64,000 bases of DNA from an uncultured Barnesiella sp. (GTDB lineage Bacteria > Bacteroidota > Bacteroidia > Bacteroidales > Barnesiellaceae_A), in NCBI GenBank assembly GCA_944321085.1, contig CALUJY010000012.1, positions 1 to 64,000 of the forward strand. Direction: 5' to 3'. The position numbers were made by a program, and so were the translations under genes. Below, in pieces: positions 27,708 through 37,021 of this stretch; the stretch's first letter is position 1, and each line of letters starts with the position of its first letter. The notes under the pieces are model-generated. The model saw only the letters and a program-made list of their open reading frames with translations. It made no database searches and was not told where the DNA came from.

Positions 27708-29000
27708 ATGAAAACATACGAAGAACAAATTGCAGAGTTGTACAACCGCTTTCCCATGTACCAACAAATAGGTGCCGGAGCTTACAAACCGGGATTGCAA
27801 AATGCCGAGTGTTTAGACCGTTATTTCGGGCATCCTCACCGACAATTTAAGAGCATACACATTGCCGGTACCAACGGGAAAGGCTCCACTTCGCACCTGC
27901 TGGCCGCTATTCTTGCTTGCAGTGGATATAAAACGGGATTATATACCTCGCCGCACCTTATCGATTTCAGAGAACGTATCAAAGTCGACGGCGAAATGAT
28001 ACCGCGCGAACGAGTATTGGCATTTCTCTCACAACATGCCGACGCGGCGTTTTCTTTCAGGCCATCGTTCTTCGAGCTGACCACCTTTATGGCTTTCGAC
28101 TATTTTGCCTCACAACAAATCGACGTTGCTGTCATAGAGGTCGGCTTAGGAGGACGGTTAGACACGACCAATGTGATTACTCCCGAGCTGAGCATTATTA
28201 CCAATATAAGTCTCGACCACGTACAAATGTTGGGACATGACCTGCCGAGCATCGCACGGGAAAAAGCCGGCATCATAAAACCGCATGTACCGGTAGTGAT
28301 AGGCGAAGCGACAGACGAGACAAAGAACGTATTCGACGAGAAAGCCCGGTCGTGCAACGCTCCCATCTTGTATGCCGAAGAGAGAAACTGTTACGCTCAG
28401 GCCGAAGCCTCGCACAAAGGTTGGTTATATAAAGAGACCTTGGCCGGCGACGTATGGGGCGAGTTGGGCGGAGAATATCAAAAGAAAAACACCGCGACAG
28501 TCCTTACAGCCATAGAGATATTGCGCGAAGAGGGTTTTACCATCACCGACGAGGCCATAAAAGAAGGTTTTGCCCATGTAACATCCCTCACGGGCTTACA
28601 AGGCCGTTGGCAAATCGTATCGACCTCACCTACCGTGATATGCGACACCGGGCACAACACCGGCGGGATGCAATATATAGCCCGGCAACTAAATGCAACA
28701 CCCCATAAGCAGTTGCGCATAGTCATTGGCATGGTCAACGACAAGGATATATCGGGGGTAATATCCATGCTCCCCACCGATGCCATTTATTACTTTACGC
28801 AAGCCTCGGTAGCCCGTGCCATGAAGGCCGAAGAGATTGCCCGTATAGGGGCGGAACACGGACTGAAAGGGACGACCTATGCCTCTGTCGCCGAGGCCTA
28901 CCATGCCGCCCGTGCTGCAAGCGACAGCCACGATGTCGTTTTTGTAGGAGGAAGCACCTTTGTCGTTGCCGACTTTTTAAGAGAATGTATCGGGAAATAA
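27708..29000 (+). CDS. folC: folylpolyglutamate / dihydrofolate synthase
   Basis: 430 aa Mur-ligase-family enzyme that adds glutamate to dihydropteroate and folates. P-loop GTNGKGST (54-61), omega-loop HLIDFRERIKVDGE, the VIEVGLGGRLDTTNVI segment, the NISLDHVQMLG motif with the Mg/ATP His, and a C-terminal Rossmann-like domain with GHNTGGMQYIARQL. Cytoplasmic. It is the third gene of the chrA-chrA-folC unit; coupling to a transporter has no obvious metabolic sense. The start is 10 bp after the second chrA stop. Confidence 0.95.
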   Translation: MKTYEEQIAELYNRFPMYQQIGAGAYKPGLQNAECLDRYFGHPHRQFKSIHIAGTNGKGSTSHLLAAILACSGYKTGLYTSPHLIDFRERIKVDGEMIPRERVLAFLSQHADAAFSFRPSFFELTTFMAFDYFASQQIDVAVIEVGLGGRLDTTNVITPELSIITNISLDHVQMLGHDLPSIAREKAGIIKPHVPVVIGEATDETKNVFDEKARSCNAPILYAEERNCYAQAEASHKGWLYKETLAGDVWGELGGEYQKKNTATVLTAIEILREEGFTITDEAIKEGFAHVTSLTGLQGRWQIVSTSPTVICDTGHNTGGMQYIARQLNATPHKQLRIVIGMVNDKDISGVISMLPTDAIYYFTQASVARAMKAEEIARIGAEHGLKGTTYASVAEAYHAARAASDSHDVVFVGGSTFVVADFLRECIGK

Positions 29001-29025
29001 CTGCCTGAACCCGTTTTGTTACCGG

Positions 29026-29391
29026 TCACTTGTCACGCGAAATAATCTTTTCCAACTCTTCGACAATTCCGGCCAACTCTTCGCGAATGGCACACAATCG
29101 TTCCAAAGCATCTTGTTTTTTCATTTCGGGACGACGACTCCGTTGCAGATGTTTCTTCGTCCCCTCTATCGTATGTCCTTCCTGCTTGACGAGACGATAT
29201 ATGATGCGCAACTCTTGTATATCTTCGGCAGTGTATTTGCGAGTACCGCCTTTGCTTTTGCGCGGATTGATAGACGGCAACTCTTTTTCCCAATATCGCA
29301 ACGTCGATGCCGGGATATCGAGCATTTGCGCCACCTCGGTAATAGAATAAAACATCTTAGCGTCTCGGGTATCGTTTTTCTTCTTATCCAT
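29026..29391 (-). CDS. MerR-family transcriptional regulator
   Basis: 121 aa. MerR winged helix-turn-helix: FYSITEVAQMLDIPASTLRYW, then EKELPSINPRKSKGGTRKYT and AEDIQELRIIYRLVKQEGHTI. A dimerisation helix follows (ALERLCAIREELAGIVEELEKI). There is no effector domain and no cysteine cluster for metals, so it is a minimal member. It begins 3 bp past the stop of the upstream M23 peptidase gene on the same strand, so the two are co-transcribed. A link to cell-wall control is possible but inferred only from linkage. Confidence 0.9.
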   Translation of the reverse strand: MDKKKNDTRDAKMFYSITEVAQMLDIPASTLRYWEKELPSINPRKSKGGTRKYTAEDIQELRIIYRLVKQEGHTIEGTKKHLQRSRRPEMKKQDALERLCAIREELAGIVEELEKIISRDK

Positions 29392-29394
29392 ACA

Positions 29395-30363
29395 TCAGTC
29401 CATTACACGTCCTTGGTTCTCGGCAATTTGTATCATGCGGTCGTACTCCTCCGGCGTAAGATCCATAAAATAGTAGTTGACAGGATTTTGTACCTGACCC
29501 TTGTATATCACCTCGTAATGCAAGTGAGGGCCTGTACTTTTTCCCGTATTGCCTACCTTGCCTATATTCTCGCCTCTGACAACCTGCTGCCCTTTTGAAA
29601 CTAAAATCTGACTCAGGTGGGCATAGCGGGTGATGTAGCCATAACCATGGTCGAGCACGATGGTATTGCCATAACCTTGCTGCCAACCGGTCTCCTTGAC
29701 AACGGCATTGCCGGTAGCATATACAGGCGTTCCGATAGCCGCGCTGAAATCCATACCTTCGTGAAACTTGCGAGTATTGTAGATAGGGTCGACACGCCAA
29801 CCGTAACCCGAGGCGGTGTGTTTAAGGTCTTTGTTCGATACCGGCTGAATGGCCGGCAGATGCTTGATGCGGTCTTCCTGCTGATATGCCAAATCTACCA
29901 GCTCATCGAATGAGTTGTTTTGCACATAAAGATTGCGGTAGAGAAGGTCGACCTTCTGTGTCAGCGACGCCACCAACTCGCCGTCGGGCATGCGCAACAA
30001 CTCGTCGTAACGCGCCGTATTGCCTCCGGCGTTGCGCACATCGTCGGCAATAGGTTCGGCTTGCAGGATGACACGATAGAGGTTATTGTCACGCTGTTTG
30101 ATGTCGTCGAGCACAACCATTATATCGTCGACACGACGTGAAAGGAGCTTGTATTGCGACTCTAAACGGGCATTCTCATATTCAAGTACCCGCTCTTTGG
30201 GAGAACCGAAAAAGAAATATATCACAAGCAACAAAATCGCGCCCAAAAATGCACTAAGCAGCAGATGGCGTATTACCGACCACCCCTTCTTCCACAGGGA
30301 ATGGCGCACGGGGTCGTATGTAAGCGTCTGAGGATTAAATATATAAAATCTTCTCTTTCCCAT
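29395..30363 (-). CDS. membrane-anchored M23 peptidase
   Basis: 322 aa. Short cytoplasmic N-terminus, one membrane helix (about 33-53, LLLSAFLGAILLLVIYFFFG), a periplasmic coiled coil (54-165), and a C-terminal LytM/M23 domain. The zinc and catalytic residues are all present: His201 and Asp205 (HEGMD), and His280 and His282 (GPHLHYE). It should therefore be an active peptidoglycan endopeptidase acting on stem-peptide cross-links, unlike the EnvC type of M23 proteins that lack zinc ligands. It is co-transcribed with a MerR regulator. Confidence 0.94.
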   Translation of the reverse strand: MGKRRFYIFNPQTLTYDPVRHSLWKKGWSVIRHLLLSAFLGAILLLVIYFFFGSPKERVLEYENARLESQYKLLSRRVDDIMVVLDDIKQRDNNLYRVILQAEPIADDVRNAGGNTARYDELLRMPDGELVASLTQKVDLLYRNLYVQNNSFDELVDLAYQQEDRIKHLPAIQPVSNKDLKHTASGYGWRVDPIYNTRKFHEGMDFSAAIGTPVYATGNAVVKETGWQQGYGNTIVLDHGYGYITRYAHLSQILVSKGQQVVRGENIGKVGNTGKSTGPHLHYEVIYKGQVQNPVNYYFMDLTPEEYDRMIQIAENQGRVMD

Positions 30364-30448
30364 TCTTCGTTATTTCATAAATGAGCATGATGGCGTATAT
30401 AAAGAAAAAAAGCTGATAGCTACATACTTTTTTGATGCCCGATAGGCG

Positions 30449-30475
30449 CAAAGTTAATATTTTGAGCTATTTTTG
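30449..30475. promoter_or_regulatory. divergent promoter pair, M23 / alaS
   Basis: CAAAGTTA at 30449-30456 (TAACTTTG on the minus strand) and TATTTTTG at 30468-30475 (plus strand) lie 11 bp apart. The first is 86 bp from the M23 start, the second 80 bp from the alaS start at 30555. This supports the downstream alaS start, because the in-frame ATG at 30432 lies before the promoter. Confidence 0.6.
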
Positions 30476-30554
30476 CAAACGGTTTTCAAAAATAAATTTA
30501 CCTCTCCAAAACATTGTTCTACGATGTGATAATATAACATTTATTATAAAGTTT

Positions 30555-33182
30555 ATGTACACAGCAAAAGAAATAAGGGAGTCCTTCAAAGAGTTTTTTC
30601 GTTCCAAAGGACATCAGATAGTTCCCTCTGCTCCCATGGTAATAAAAGACGACCCCACGTTGATGTTTACCAATGCGGGCATGAACCAATTCAAAGATAT
30701 TATTTTAGGTAACCACCCTGCCAAATACCACCGCGTGGCCGACTCACAAAAATGCTTGCGCGTAAGCGGCAAACACAACGACCTCGAAGAGGTAGGACAC
30801 GACACGTATCACCACACCATGTTCGAGATGCTGGGCAACTGGTCGTTCGGCGATTATTTCAAGAAAGAAGCCATCGACTGGGCTTGGGAATACCTCGTAG
30901 AGGTTCTTAAACTCAACCCCGACCGCCTATATGCCACTGTATTCGAAGGCTACGAACCCGAGGGGCTTGAACGCGACAACGAGGCTGCCGGACATTGGAG
31001 CAAGCATCTGCCCGAGAGCCACATCCTCAACGGAAACCGCCACGACAACTTTTGGGAAATGGGCGAAACAGGTCCTTGCGGTCCTTGCTCGGAGATACAC
31101 ATCGACCTGCGCAGCGACGAGGAAAGAGCTGCCGTCGATGGCAAGACATTGGTAAACCAAAGCAATCCGCTGGTGATAGAGATATGGAATCTCGTATTTA
31201 TGCAATATAACCGCAAAGCCGACGGTTCATTGGAACCGCTGCCCGCCAAAGTGATAGATACCGGTATGGGATTCGAACGCTTGTGCATGGCTTTGCAAGG
31301 GAAAAAGTCGAACTACGACACCGACGTATTCCAACCCATCATCGGCGCAATAGGCAATATCTGCGGCAAACAATATGGCGAGAACGAGCAAGACGACATC
31401 GCCATGCGCGTCATTGCCGACCACATACGTACCATAGCCTTCTCCATTACCGACGGGCAACTGCCGTCGAATGCCAAAGCAGGCTACGTAATACGCCGCA
31501 TCTTGCGCCGTGCCGTACGCTATGGCTACACCTTCTTAGGACTGCGTAACGCTTTCCTTTACCGTCTCATAGACGTACTCATAGAGACGATGGGCGATGC
31601 CTATCCCGAATTGATTGCTCAAAGAGACCTCATCGCCAAAGTGATAAAAGAGGAGGAAGAGGCTTTCTTGCGCACGCTGGATACCGGTATCAGACTACTC
31701 GACAAGATTATAGAAGAAGCCAAAGCACAAGGCAAAACTGTCATCGACGGTAAAGACGCCTTTACGCTCTACGACACCTACGGTTTTCCGCTCGACCTTA
31801 CCGAGCTGATACTCAAAGAAAACGGCATGACAGTCGACACCGTTGCTTTCAACAAAGAGATGCAACAACAAAAGGAACGCGCCCGCAATGCCGCAGCCGT
31901 AGAAACCGGCGACTGGATAACGTTGCGCGAGGGTGAACCCGAATTTGTCGGTTACGACTGCGATGAGTGCGAAGCCCGCATATTGCGCTACCGCAAGGTA
32001 AAACAAAAAAATCGCGAGTTCTACCAAATCGTACTCGACCGCTCGCCTTTCTATGCCGAAATGGGTGGACAGGTAGGCGACAGCGGCATGCTCATCAACG
32101 GCGACGAAAGCACCGAAATCACCACCACCAAGAAGGAAAACAACCTTGCCGTACACATAAGCGATACTCTGCCGCAAGACGTGACCGCCACGTTCCGTGC
32201 CGTTATCAACAAGGAAGCACGTATGGCCACATCGTGCAACCACACAGCAACCCACTTGTTGCACGAGGCATTACGCGAGGTATTAGGTAAACATGTCGAG
32301 CAAAAAGGTTCGTATGTATCGCCTTACTCATTGCGTTTCGACTTCTCTCACTTCCAGAAAGTAACCGACGAAGAGTTGCGCCAAGTAGAGAGACTTGCCA
32401 ACGCAAAAGTACGCATGGCCATACCGCTCGACGAACACCGTCACATGCCCATCGCCGAGGCACGCGCCATGGGTGCTATGGCTCTCTTCGGAGAGAAATA
32501 CGGTGAAGATGTTCGTGTGGTTCGCTACGGCACGTCGATAGAGTTATGCGGCGGTACGCATGTTCCCAACACGGGCAACATAGGTATGATACGCATCCTC
32601 TCGGAAAGCTCTATCGCTGCCGGTATTCGCCGTATCGAAGCTATTACAGGCATTCAGGCAGAAGAGGCCATGTACCGCCTGCAAGACACGTTGAAACAAA
32701 TCAGCTCGCTATTTAACAACGCTCCCAACCTGCGACAAGCCGTAGAGAAGCATATTGCCGAGAATGCCGACTTGCGTCACCAGATCGAAGAGTTCGCACA
32801 CGAAAAATCGGCTCAAATAAAAGCGTCGATGATACAAGAAGCACAAGTTGTCAACAACATACGCATTGTATCATACAGAGGTCCTATGATGCCTATTTTA
32901 ATCAAAAACATAGCCTTCGAGATACGCGGAGAGATGCCCCAACAGACTGCATTCGTAGCTGCCACATTCAACATCAACGACAACAACAAACCGTTACTGA
33001 CTGTGGCTCTGAGCGACGACTTAGTTGCACAAGGCAAGAACGCCTCGCAAATCGTCCGCGAAGCAGCTCGCCTGATACAAGGCGGCGGTGGTGGACAACC
33101 CCACTTCGCACAAGCCGGCGGAAAAGACTTTGAGAAACTCCCCGAAGCCTTCGAGAAGATGAAAGAGTTGGTTATTGCCTGA
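30555..33182 (+). CDS. alaS: alanyl-tRNA synthetase
   Basis: 875 aa from Met at 30555 ([20 protein letters not shown]); the frame extends upstream to 30432 but that would precede the -7 element. Class II catalytic core ([34 protein letters not shown]), a tRNA-recognition middle, an editing domain with zinc ligands HTATH (563-567) and CGGTH (665-669), and a C-terminal C-Ala domain ([16 protein letters not shown]). Full length, with no missing residues noticed. A strong terminator follows at 33230-33270. Confidence 0.97.
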   Translation: MYTAKEIRESFKEFFRSKGHQIVPSAPMVIKDDPTLMFTNAGMNQFKDIILGNHPAKYHRVADSQKCLRVSGKHNDLEEVGHDTYHHTMFEMLGNWSFGDYFKKEAIDWAWEYLVEVLKLNPDRLYATVFEGYEPEGLERDNEAAGHWSKHLPESHILNGNRHDNFWEMGETGPCGPCSEIHIDLRSDEERAAVDGKTLVNQSNPLVIEIWNLVFMQYNRKADGSLEPLPAKVIDTGMGFERLCMALQGKKSNYDTDVFQPIIGAIGNICGKQYGENEQDDIAMRVIADHIRTIAFSITDGQLPSNAKAGYVIRRILRRAVRYGYTFLGLRNAFLYRLIDVLIETMGDAYPELIAQRDLIAKVIKEEEEAFLRTLDTGIRLLDKIIEEAKAQGKTVIDGKDAFTLYDTYGFPLDLTELILKENGMTVDTVAFNKEMQQQKERARNAAAVETGDWITLREGEPEFVGYDCDECEARILRYRKVKQKNREFYQIVLDRSPFYAEMGGQVGDSGMLINGDESTEITTTKKENNLAVHISDTLPQDVTATFRAVINKEARMATSCNHTATHLLHEALREVLGKHVEQKGSYVSPYSLRFDFSHFQKVTDEELRQVERLANAKVRMAIPLDEHRHMPIAEARAMGAMALFGEKYGEDVRVVRYGTSIELCGGTHVPNTGNIGMIRILSESSIAAGIRRIEAITGIQAEEAMYRLQDTLKQISSLFNNAPNLRQAVEKHIAENADLRHQIEEFAHEKSAQIKASMIQEAQVVNNIRIVSYRGPMMPILIKNIAFEIRGEMPQQTAFVAATFNINDNNKPLLTVALSDDLVAQGKNASQIVREAARLIQGGGGGQPHFAQAGGKDFEKLPEAFEKMKELVIA

Positions 33183-33229
33183 CCGTAAGCCGACAAGCCT
33201 CATCGGCATTACATGATACATCTATATAT

Positions 33230-33270
33230 ACGCCCCGTGTAGCCTTTAAGAGATTGCACGGGGCGTTTTT
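33230..33270 (+). terminator. alaS terminator
   Basis: ACGCCCCGTG (33230-33239) pairs with CACGGGGCGT (33257-33266), followed by a T-run through 33270. It lies 48 bp past the alaS stop. Confidence 0.88.
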
Positions 33271-33354
33271 AGGCTTTCACAGCCGTAACTCATACAGGAT
33301 ATTCTGACAGAAAGGCACAGAGCAAGCTAAGGAATAGCAGCGAAAGGATTGCGA

Positions 33355-33390
33355 CAAAAAAACGGCGGGGTAGTCTCCTACTCCGCCGTT
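33355..33390 (-). terminator. phosphoglucomutase terminator
   Basis: AACGGCGGGGTAG and CTACTCCGCCGTT (33361-33390) form a long stem with one mismatch and a 4-nt loop. The A-run at 33355-33362 becomes a T-run for minus-strand transcripts leaving the gene at 33414. Confidence 0.88.
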
Positions 33391-33413
33391 GCTGTTTTCT
33401 ATCTGTAAAGAAA

Positions 33414-35162
33414 TCAGATACCCAAATCTTTCTTGAAGGCTTCTATCTTGGCGTCGGCCAATTCGTTGGCTTTGTCGTAGTCGGCATAGCATGTCATAGG
33501 AATACCGCGTACCTCCATATAGAATTTAATCTTAGGCTCTGTACCAGAGGGGCGAACCGATACTTTGTCGCCTTCGGCCGTGAAGTATTGCAACACGTTC
33601 GAGGTGCAAGGCATATCGAGTTTCGTCACATTACCCTTGTCGTCGGTAGCTGTCAGCGACTGGAAGTCTTTCACCATAACAACCGGCGAACCGCCCAATG
33701 TTTTGAGGGGGTTCTCGCGGAATGCTTTCATCATGGCAACAATCTCCTCGGCACCTTGTTTGCCTTTGCGTACTACCGATACGCCTTTCTCCTTCGAGAA
33801 GCCATATTTGATGTAGATATCTTGTATCATCTGGTACATGGTCATGCCGCGGTCTTTTGCCCAGGCAGCAATCTCGGCCATCAGCGACATAGCCGATACG
33901 GCATCTTTGTCGCGCACGAAGTCTTCGGCCAGGAAGCCGTAGCTCTCCTCACCGCCGCCGATGTAGCGCTCTTTGCCTTCGAGCTCACGTATCACGGAAG
34001 CAATCCATTTGAAACCGGTATAGCAGTCGTACATCTTGATATTGTTGCGTTCGGCAATGGTCTTGATGGTCTCGGTGGTAACAATGGTCTTCACGATAAA
34101 CTCGTTGCCTTTCAAGAGGCCGCGCTCCTGATAGGTAGTCATGATATAGTTGAGCATGAGCATCACTATCTGGTTGCCGTTGGCCAATATCCACTCGCCC
34201 TTGTCGTTCTTCACGGCGATACCAATACGGTCGGCATCGGGGTCGCTTGCCATAACCAGCTCGGCATTCGTCTCTTTGGCACGCTTCACGGCGAGGTCGA
34301 GGGCAGCAGGCTCCTCGGGGTTGGGCGAAACAACGGTGGGGAAGTCGCCGCTTACCACGTCTTGCTCGGGCACGTGAATGATGTTGGTAAAGCCGAAGTT
34401 TTTGAGCGAGGCAGGTATCAAGCGTACGCCTGTACCGTGTATAGGTGTGTACACAATGGGAATGTCGTGGTGTTTGGCAATCACATCGGGCGAAAGCGAA
34501 AGGGTCTTGATGCGGTCGAGGAATTTTTTGTCTATCTCCTCGCCTATGATTTGTATCAACTCGGGATTGCCCTTAAACTTGATGTCGGCTATATTGGTTA
34601 TCTTGTTCACCTCTTCAATGATACCCGTATCGTGGGGGGCTATCACTTGTGCGCCGTCGCTCCAATATGCCTTGTATCCGTTATACTCTTTGGGGTTGTG
34701 CGATGCCGTGAGATTGATACCGGCCTGACAGCCCAGCTCGCGAATGGCAAACGACACCTCGGGCGTGGGACGCAATGCGTCGAAAAGATATACTTTGATG
34801 CCATTGGCCGAGAAGATGTCGGCCGAGATTTCGGCAAAACGGCGGCTGTTGTTGCGACAGTCGTGGCCTACGGCAACCGAGATAAGCGGAAGTGAAGCGA
34901 AATTCTTCTTCAAATAGTTGGCCAGTCCTTGCGTTGCTGCACCTACGGTATAGATATTCATTCTATTGGTTCCTGCGCCCATGATACCGCGCAAACCGCC
35001 CGTACCGAATTCGAGGTCGCGATAGAAACTCTCTATCAACTCGGTATGGTCAGGATTGTCGAGCATTGCCTTTACGGCAGCGCGTGTTTCCTCATCATAA
35101 CCTTCGCCAAGCCAAACTTGTGCTTTGGCTGTTACTTCTTTCAATAATGCTTCGTTTTCCAT
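33414..35162 (-). CDS. phosphoglucomutase / phosphomannomutase family
   Basis: 582 aa alpha-D-phosphohexomutase interconverting hexose 1- and 6-phosphates. The phosphoserine loop is LTASHNP with Ser154, the Mg loop is DPDADRIG, the sugar loop is GGEESYG, and the phosphate-binding C-terminal domain has RPSGTEPKIKFYMEVRG. The length (about 580) and the N-terminal FGTGGLRGIMGAGTNRMN match the PGM2-like/YhxB group, which uses glucose 1-phosphate and sometimes phosphopentoses. Cytoplasmic. It has its own promoter (TATATTTG at 35282-35289, minus) and terminator. Confidence 0.94.
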   Translation of the reverse strand: MENEALLKEVTAKAQVWLGEGYDEETRAAVKAMLDNPDHTELIESFYRDLEFGTGGLRGIMGAGTNRMNIYTVGAATQGLANYLKKNFASLPLISVAVGHDCRNNSRRFAEISADIFSANGIKVYLFDALRPTPEVSFAIRELGCQAGINLTASHNPKEYNGYKAYWSDGAQVIAPHDTGIIEEVNKITNIADIKFKGNPELIQIIGEEIDKKFLDRIKTLSLSPDVIAKHHDIPIVYTPIHGTGVRLIPASLKNFGFTNIIHVPEQDVVSGDFPTVVSPNPEEPAALDLAVKRAKETNAELVMASDPDADRIGIAVKNDKGEWILANGNQIVMLMLNYIMTTYQERGLLKGNEFIVKTIVTTETIKTIAERNNIKMYDCYTGFKWIASVIRELEGKERYIGGGEESYGFLAEDFVRDKDAVSAMSLMAEIAAWAKDRGMTMYQMIQDIYIKYGFSKEKGVSVVRKGKQGAEEIVAMMKAFRENPLKTLGGSPVVMVKDFQSLTATDDKGNVTKLDMPCTSNVLQYFTAEGDKVSVRPSGTEPKIKFYMEVRGIPMTCYADYDKANELADAKIEAFKKDLGI

Positions 35163-35281
35163 ATTGTATTGTTTAATAAGTTAATCAAATACGGTGTCGG
35201 GGTATCCTGTAACGGATACAGGCAGAGAAACGCAAACGTTGTTTCCGATGGCAGTCTGCCCCACCCGCTTCCTATATCTTA

Positions 35282-35314
35282 CAAATATAGTGATAAAAAC
35301 CTATTCAAAACAAA
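35282..35314 (-). promoter_or_regulatory. phosphoglucomutase promoter
   Basis: CAAATATA at 35282-35289 (TATATTTG on the minus strand), with CAAAA at 35311 onward (TTTTG) 21 bp farther upstream as the -33 element. The gene starts at 35162. Confidence 0.6.
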
Positions 35315-35345
35315 AGTAAAGAGATTTTATCACTTTCGTTTCCTG

Positions 35346-36995
35346 TCATCTTATATTTATATCCTTTTGCAGGAATCTATCGCCGGTCCTACGTACCACA
35401 TCTTCGTAATATTCGCGCGAATAACCGGGGAATTGCACTCCGTCGGGCATGCCGTAGTCATTGGTACGGAACGTTCCGTCGGGGTTCTGCGCTTTCACAT
35501 TACCGTCGAGGAACTTCACCATAAGAGACTCGCCCAACTCTTTCCAGCGCGCCGTGCTGCTCATGGCGGCATCGTTGCTGTAACGGGTAAGGTAGGCTAC
35601 CGCCTCGGCGGGATTTTGATTATAGAGCGCCAATGCCGTGCTGTCTACGGCCGCCGTGTTATTTTCGAAGCCGTTTTCCAACTCCTCCTGTACGGCTCTT
35701 ATGTCGCCTATCATGGGGTTGTAGCGGGTATATGCCATGTTGGCTACCCAATTATATACCCAGAATGCCGATGTCCACGAGAAGTCGTACATAGAGCCGT
35801 TCTCGGGGCTGAAACAGAGCGGTACCTCGGTCAGGCAGCAATACATGGGTACGTAGACGCAGGTGTTGGCATCATCGACACCAAACCACTGTATGCCGCC
35901 TATGGCATCGGGCAAGTTGCGGCGCATCTGAGCCACCAACGTAAATCCGGTCTGCTGGGTGGCAATGGCACGCTCGTTGAGGTAGGTCTTGCCATTGACT
36001 TCGAACGACATGGGACGGAAACGGTATGGCGCATTGAAGGGGCCACCGCCCATATCGTTGTGCATATCGTAGGGTGTGCCGTCGAAGTGGTCGCGCATGG
36101 CATCTTTCATTTCGCGCAACGTAAGTTTACGCGAGGGACGTATATAGAGGGGGAAGGGCGTCTCGCTCTCACCTTCGAGATAACGCAAATACTTGTCCAT
36201 ATTGCTGTCATAACGACGGAAGAAACTCCATACGCGGGCTTCGCAACCGCGCAATGCGCCATAGTCGAGTACGCCGTACGCCTTGGAGAAGCTGAAATCT
36301 TTGTTGATACCGTTGAAGTATCCCTCTTCACGGGCAAACGATATGACATCGGGCGAATAGAGGCAGTTCTCGGGGTCGTCGAGGGGGAACTGATGGATGC
36401 GGGGATGGTTGGCGTGTCCCGATATGCAGTCGTCGGGTATGCGTATGGCTACCCATACGGCGCCCTTGCGACCGGGGCCTTTGCCTATCAGTTCCATAAT
36501 CCACGCCTCATTGGGGTCGGCTATGGAGAACGACTCGCCGCTGCTGTAATAACCGTACTCTTTCACCAAGTCGGTCATCACCTGAATGGCCTCGCGGGCC
36601 GTGCGGGCACGTTCCAATCCTAATTGTATCAACGAGCCGTAGTCGATAAGCCCCAGCGTATCGACCAACTCGGGACGACCGCCCCACGTAGACTCTACGA
36701 TAGCCAACTGGTGCTCGTTCATATTGCCGTTTACGGCGTAAGTATGCGGCACTTGGGGGATGGCACCAAGAGGCTTGCCGGTATCCCACTCTACGATTTG
36801 GCGCATATCACCGGGCTGCCAGTCGGCAGCGGGAGTCGATGTGAGTGCACCGTAAAGCGTATGCGAGTCGGCCGAATAGGTAATCATGACACTGCCGTCG
36901 ACAGTAGCGCCGGCGCCGGCAATAAGACCTGTACAAGCCCATGCCCCGGCAGGGAGAAGCATCGCAGCAAACAAAACTGATGTTATTCTCTTCAT
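35346..36995 (-). CDS. secreted C69-family dipeptidase
   Basis: 549 aa. Signal peptide of 20 residues (MKRITSVLFAAMLLPAGAWA) followed directly by Cys21 (CTGLIAGAGATVDGS). In C69/U34 dipeptidases the N-terminal Cys freed by cleavage is the nucleophile, so the residue is probably catalytic rather than a lipid anchor, although the lipobox-like context leaves some doubt. Family motifs: NEHQLAIVESTWGGR, EYGYYSSGESFSIADPNEAWIMEL and GPGRKGAVWVAIRIPDDCISGHANH. It hydrolyses dipeptides in the periplasm, fitting peptide-based nutrition. It runs toward the phosphoglucomutase gene but is separate. Confidence 0.93.
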   Translation of the reverse strand: MKRITSVLFAAMLLPAGAWACTGLIAGAGATVDGSVMITYSADSHTLYGALTSTPAADWQPGDMRQIVEWDTGKPLGAIPQVPHTYAVNGNMNEHQLAIVESTWGGRPELVDTLGLIDYGSLIQLGLERARTAREAIQVMTDLVKEYGYYSSGESFSIADPNEAWIMELIGKGPGRKGAVWVAIRIPDDCISGHANHPRIHQFPLDDPENCLYSPDVISFAREEGYFNGINKDFSFSKAYGVLDYGALRGCEARVWSFFRRYDSNMDKYLRYLEGESETPFPLYIRPSRKLTLREMKDAMRDHFDGTPYDMHNDMGGGPFNAPYRFRPMSFEVNGKTYLNERAIATQQTGFTLVAQMRRNLPDAIGGIQWFGVDDANTCVYVPMYCCLTEVPLCFSPENGSMYDFSWTSAFWVYNWVANMAYTRYNPMIGDIRAVQEELENGFENNTAAVDSTALALYNQNPAEAVAYLTRYSNDAAMSSTARWKELGESLMVKFLDGNVKAQNPDGTFRTNDYGMPDGVQFPGYSREYYEDVVRRTGDRFLQKDINIR

Positions 36996-37021
36996 AGATT
37001 TTTAGGTTAAGCGTTTTTATT

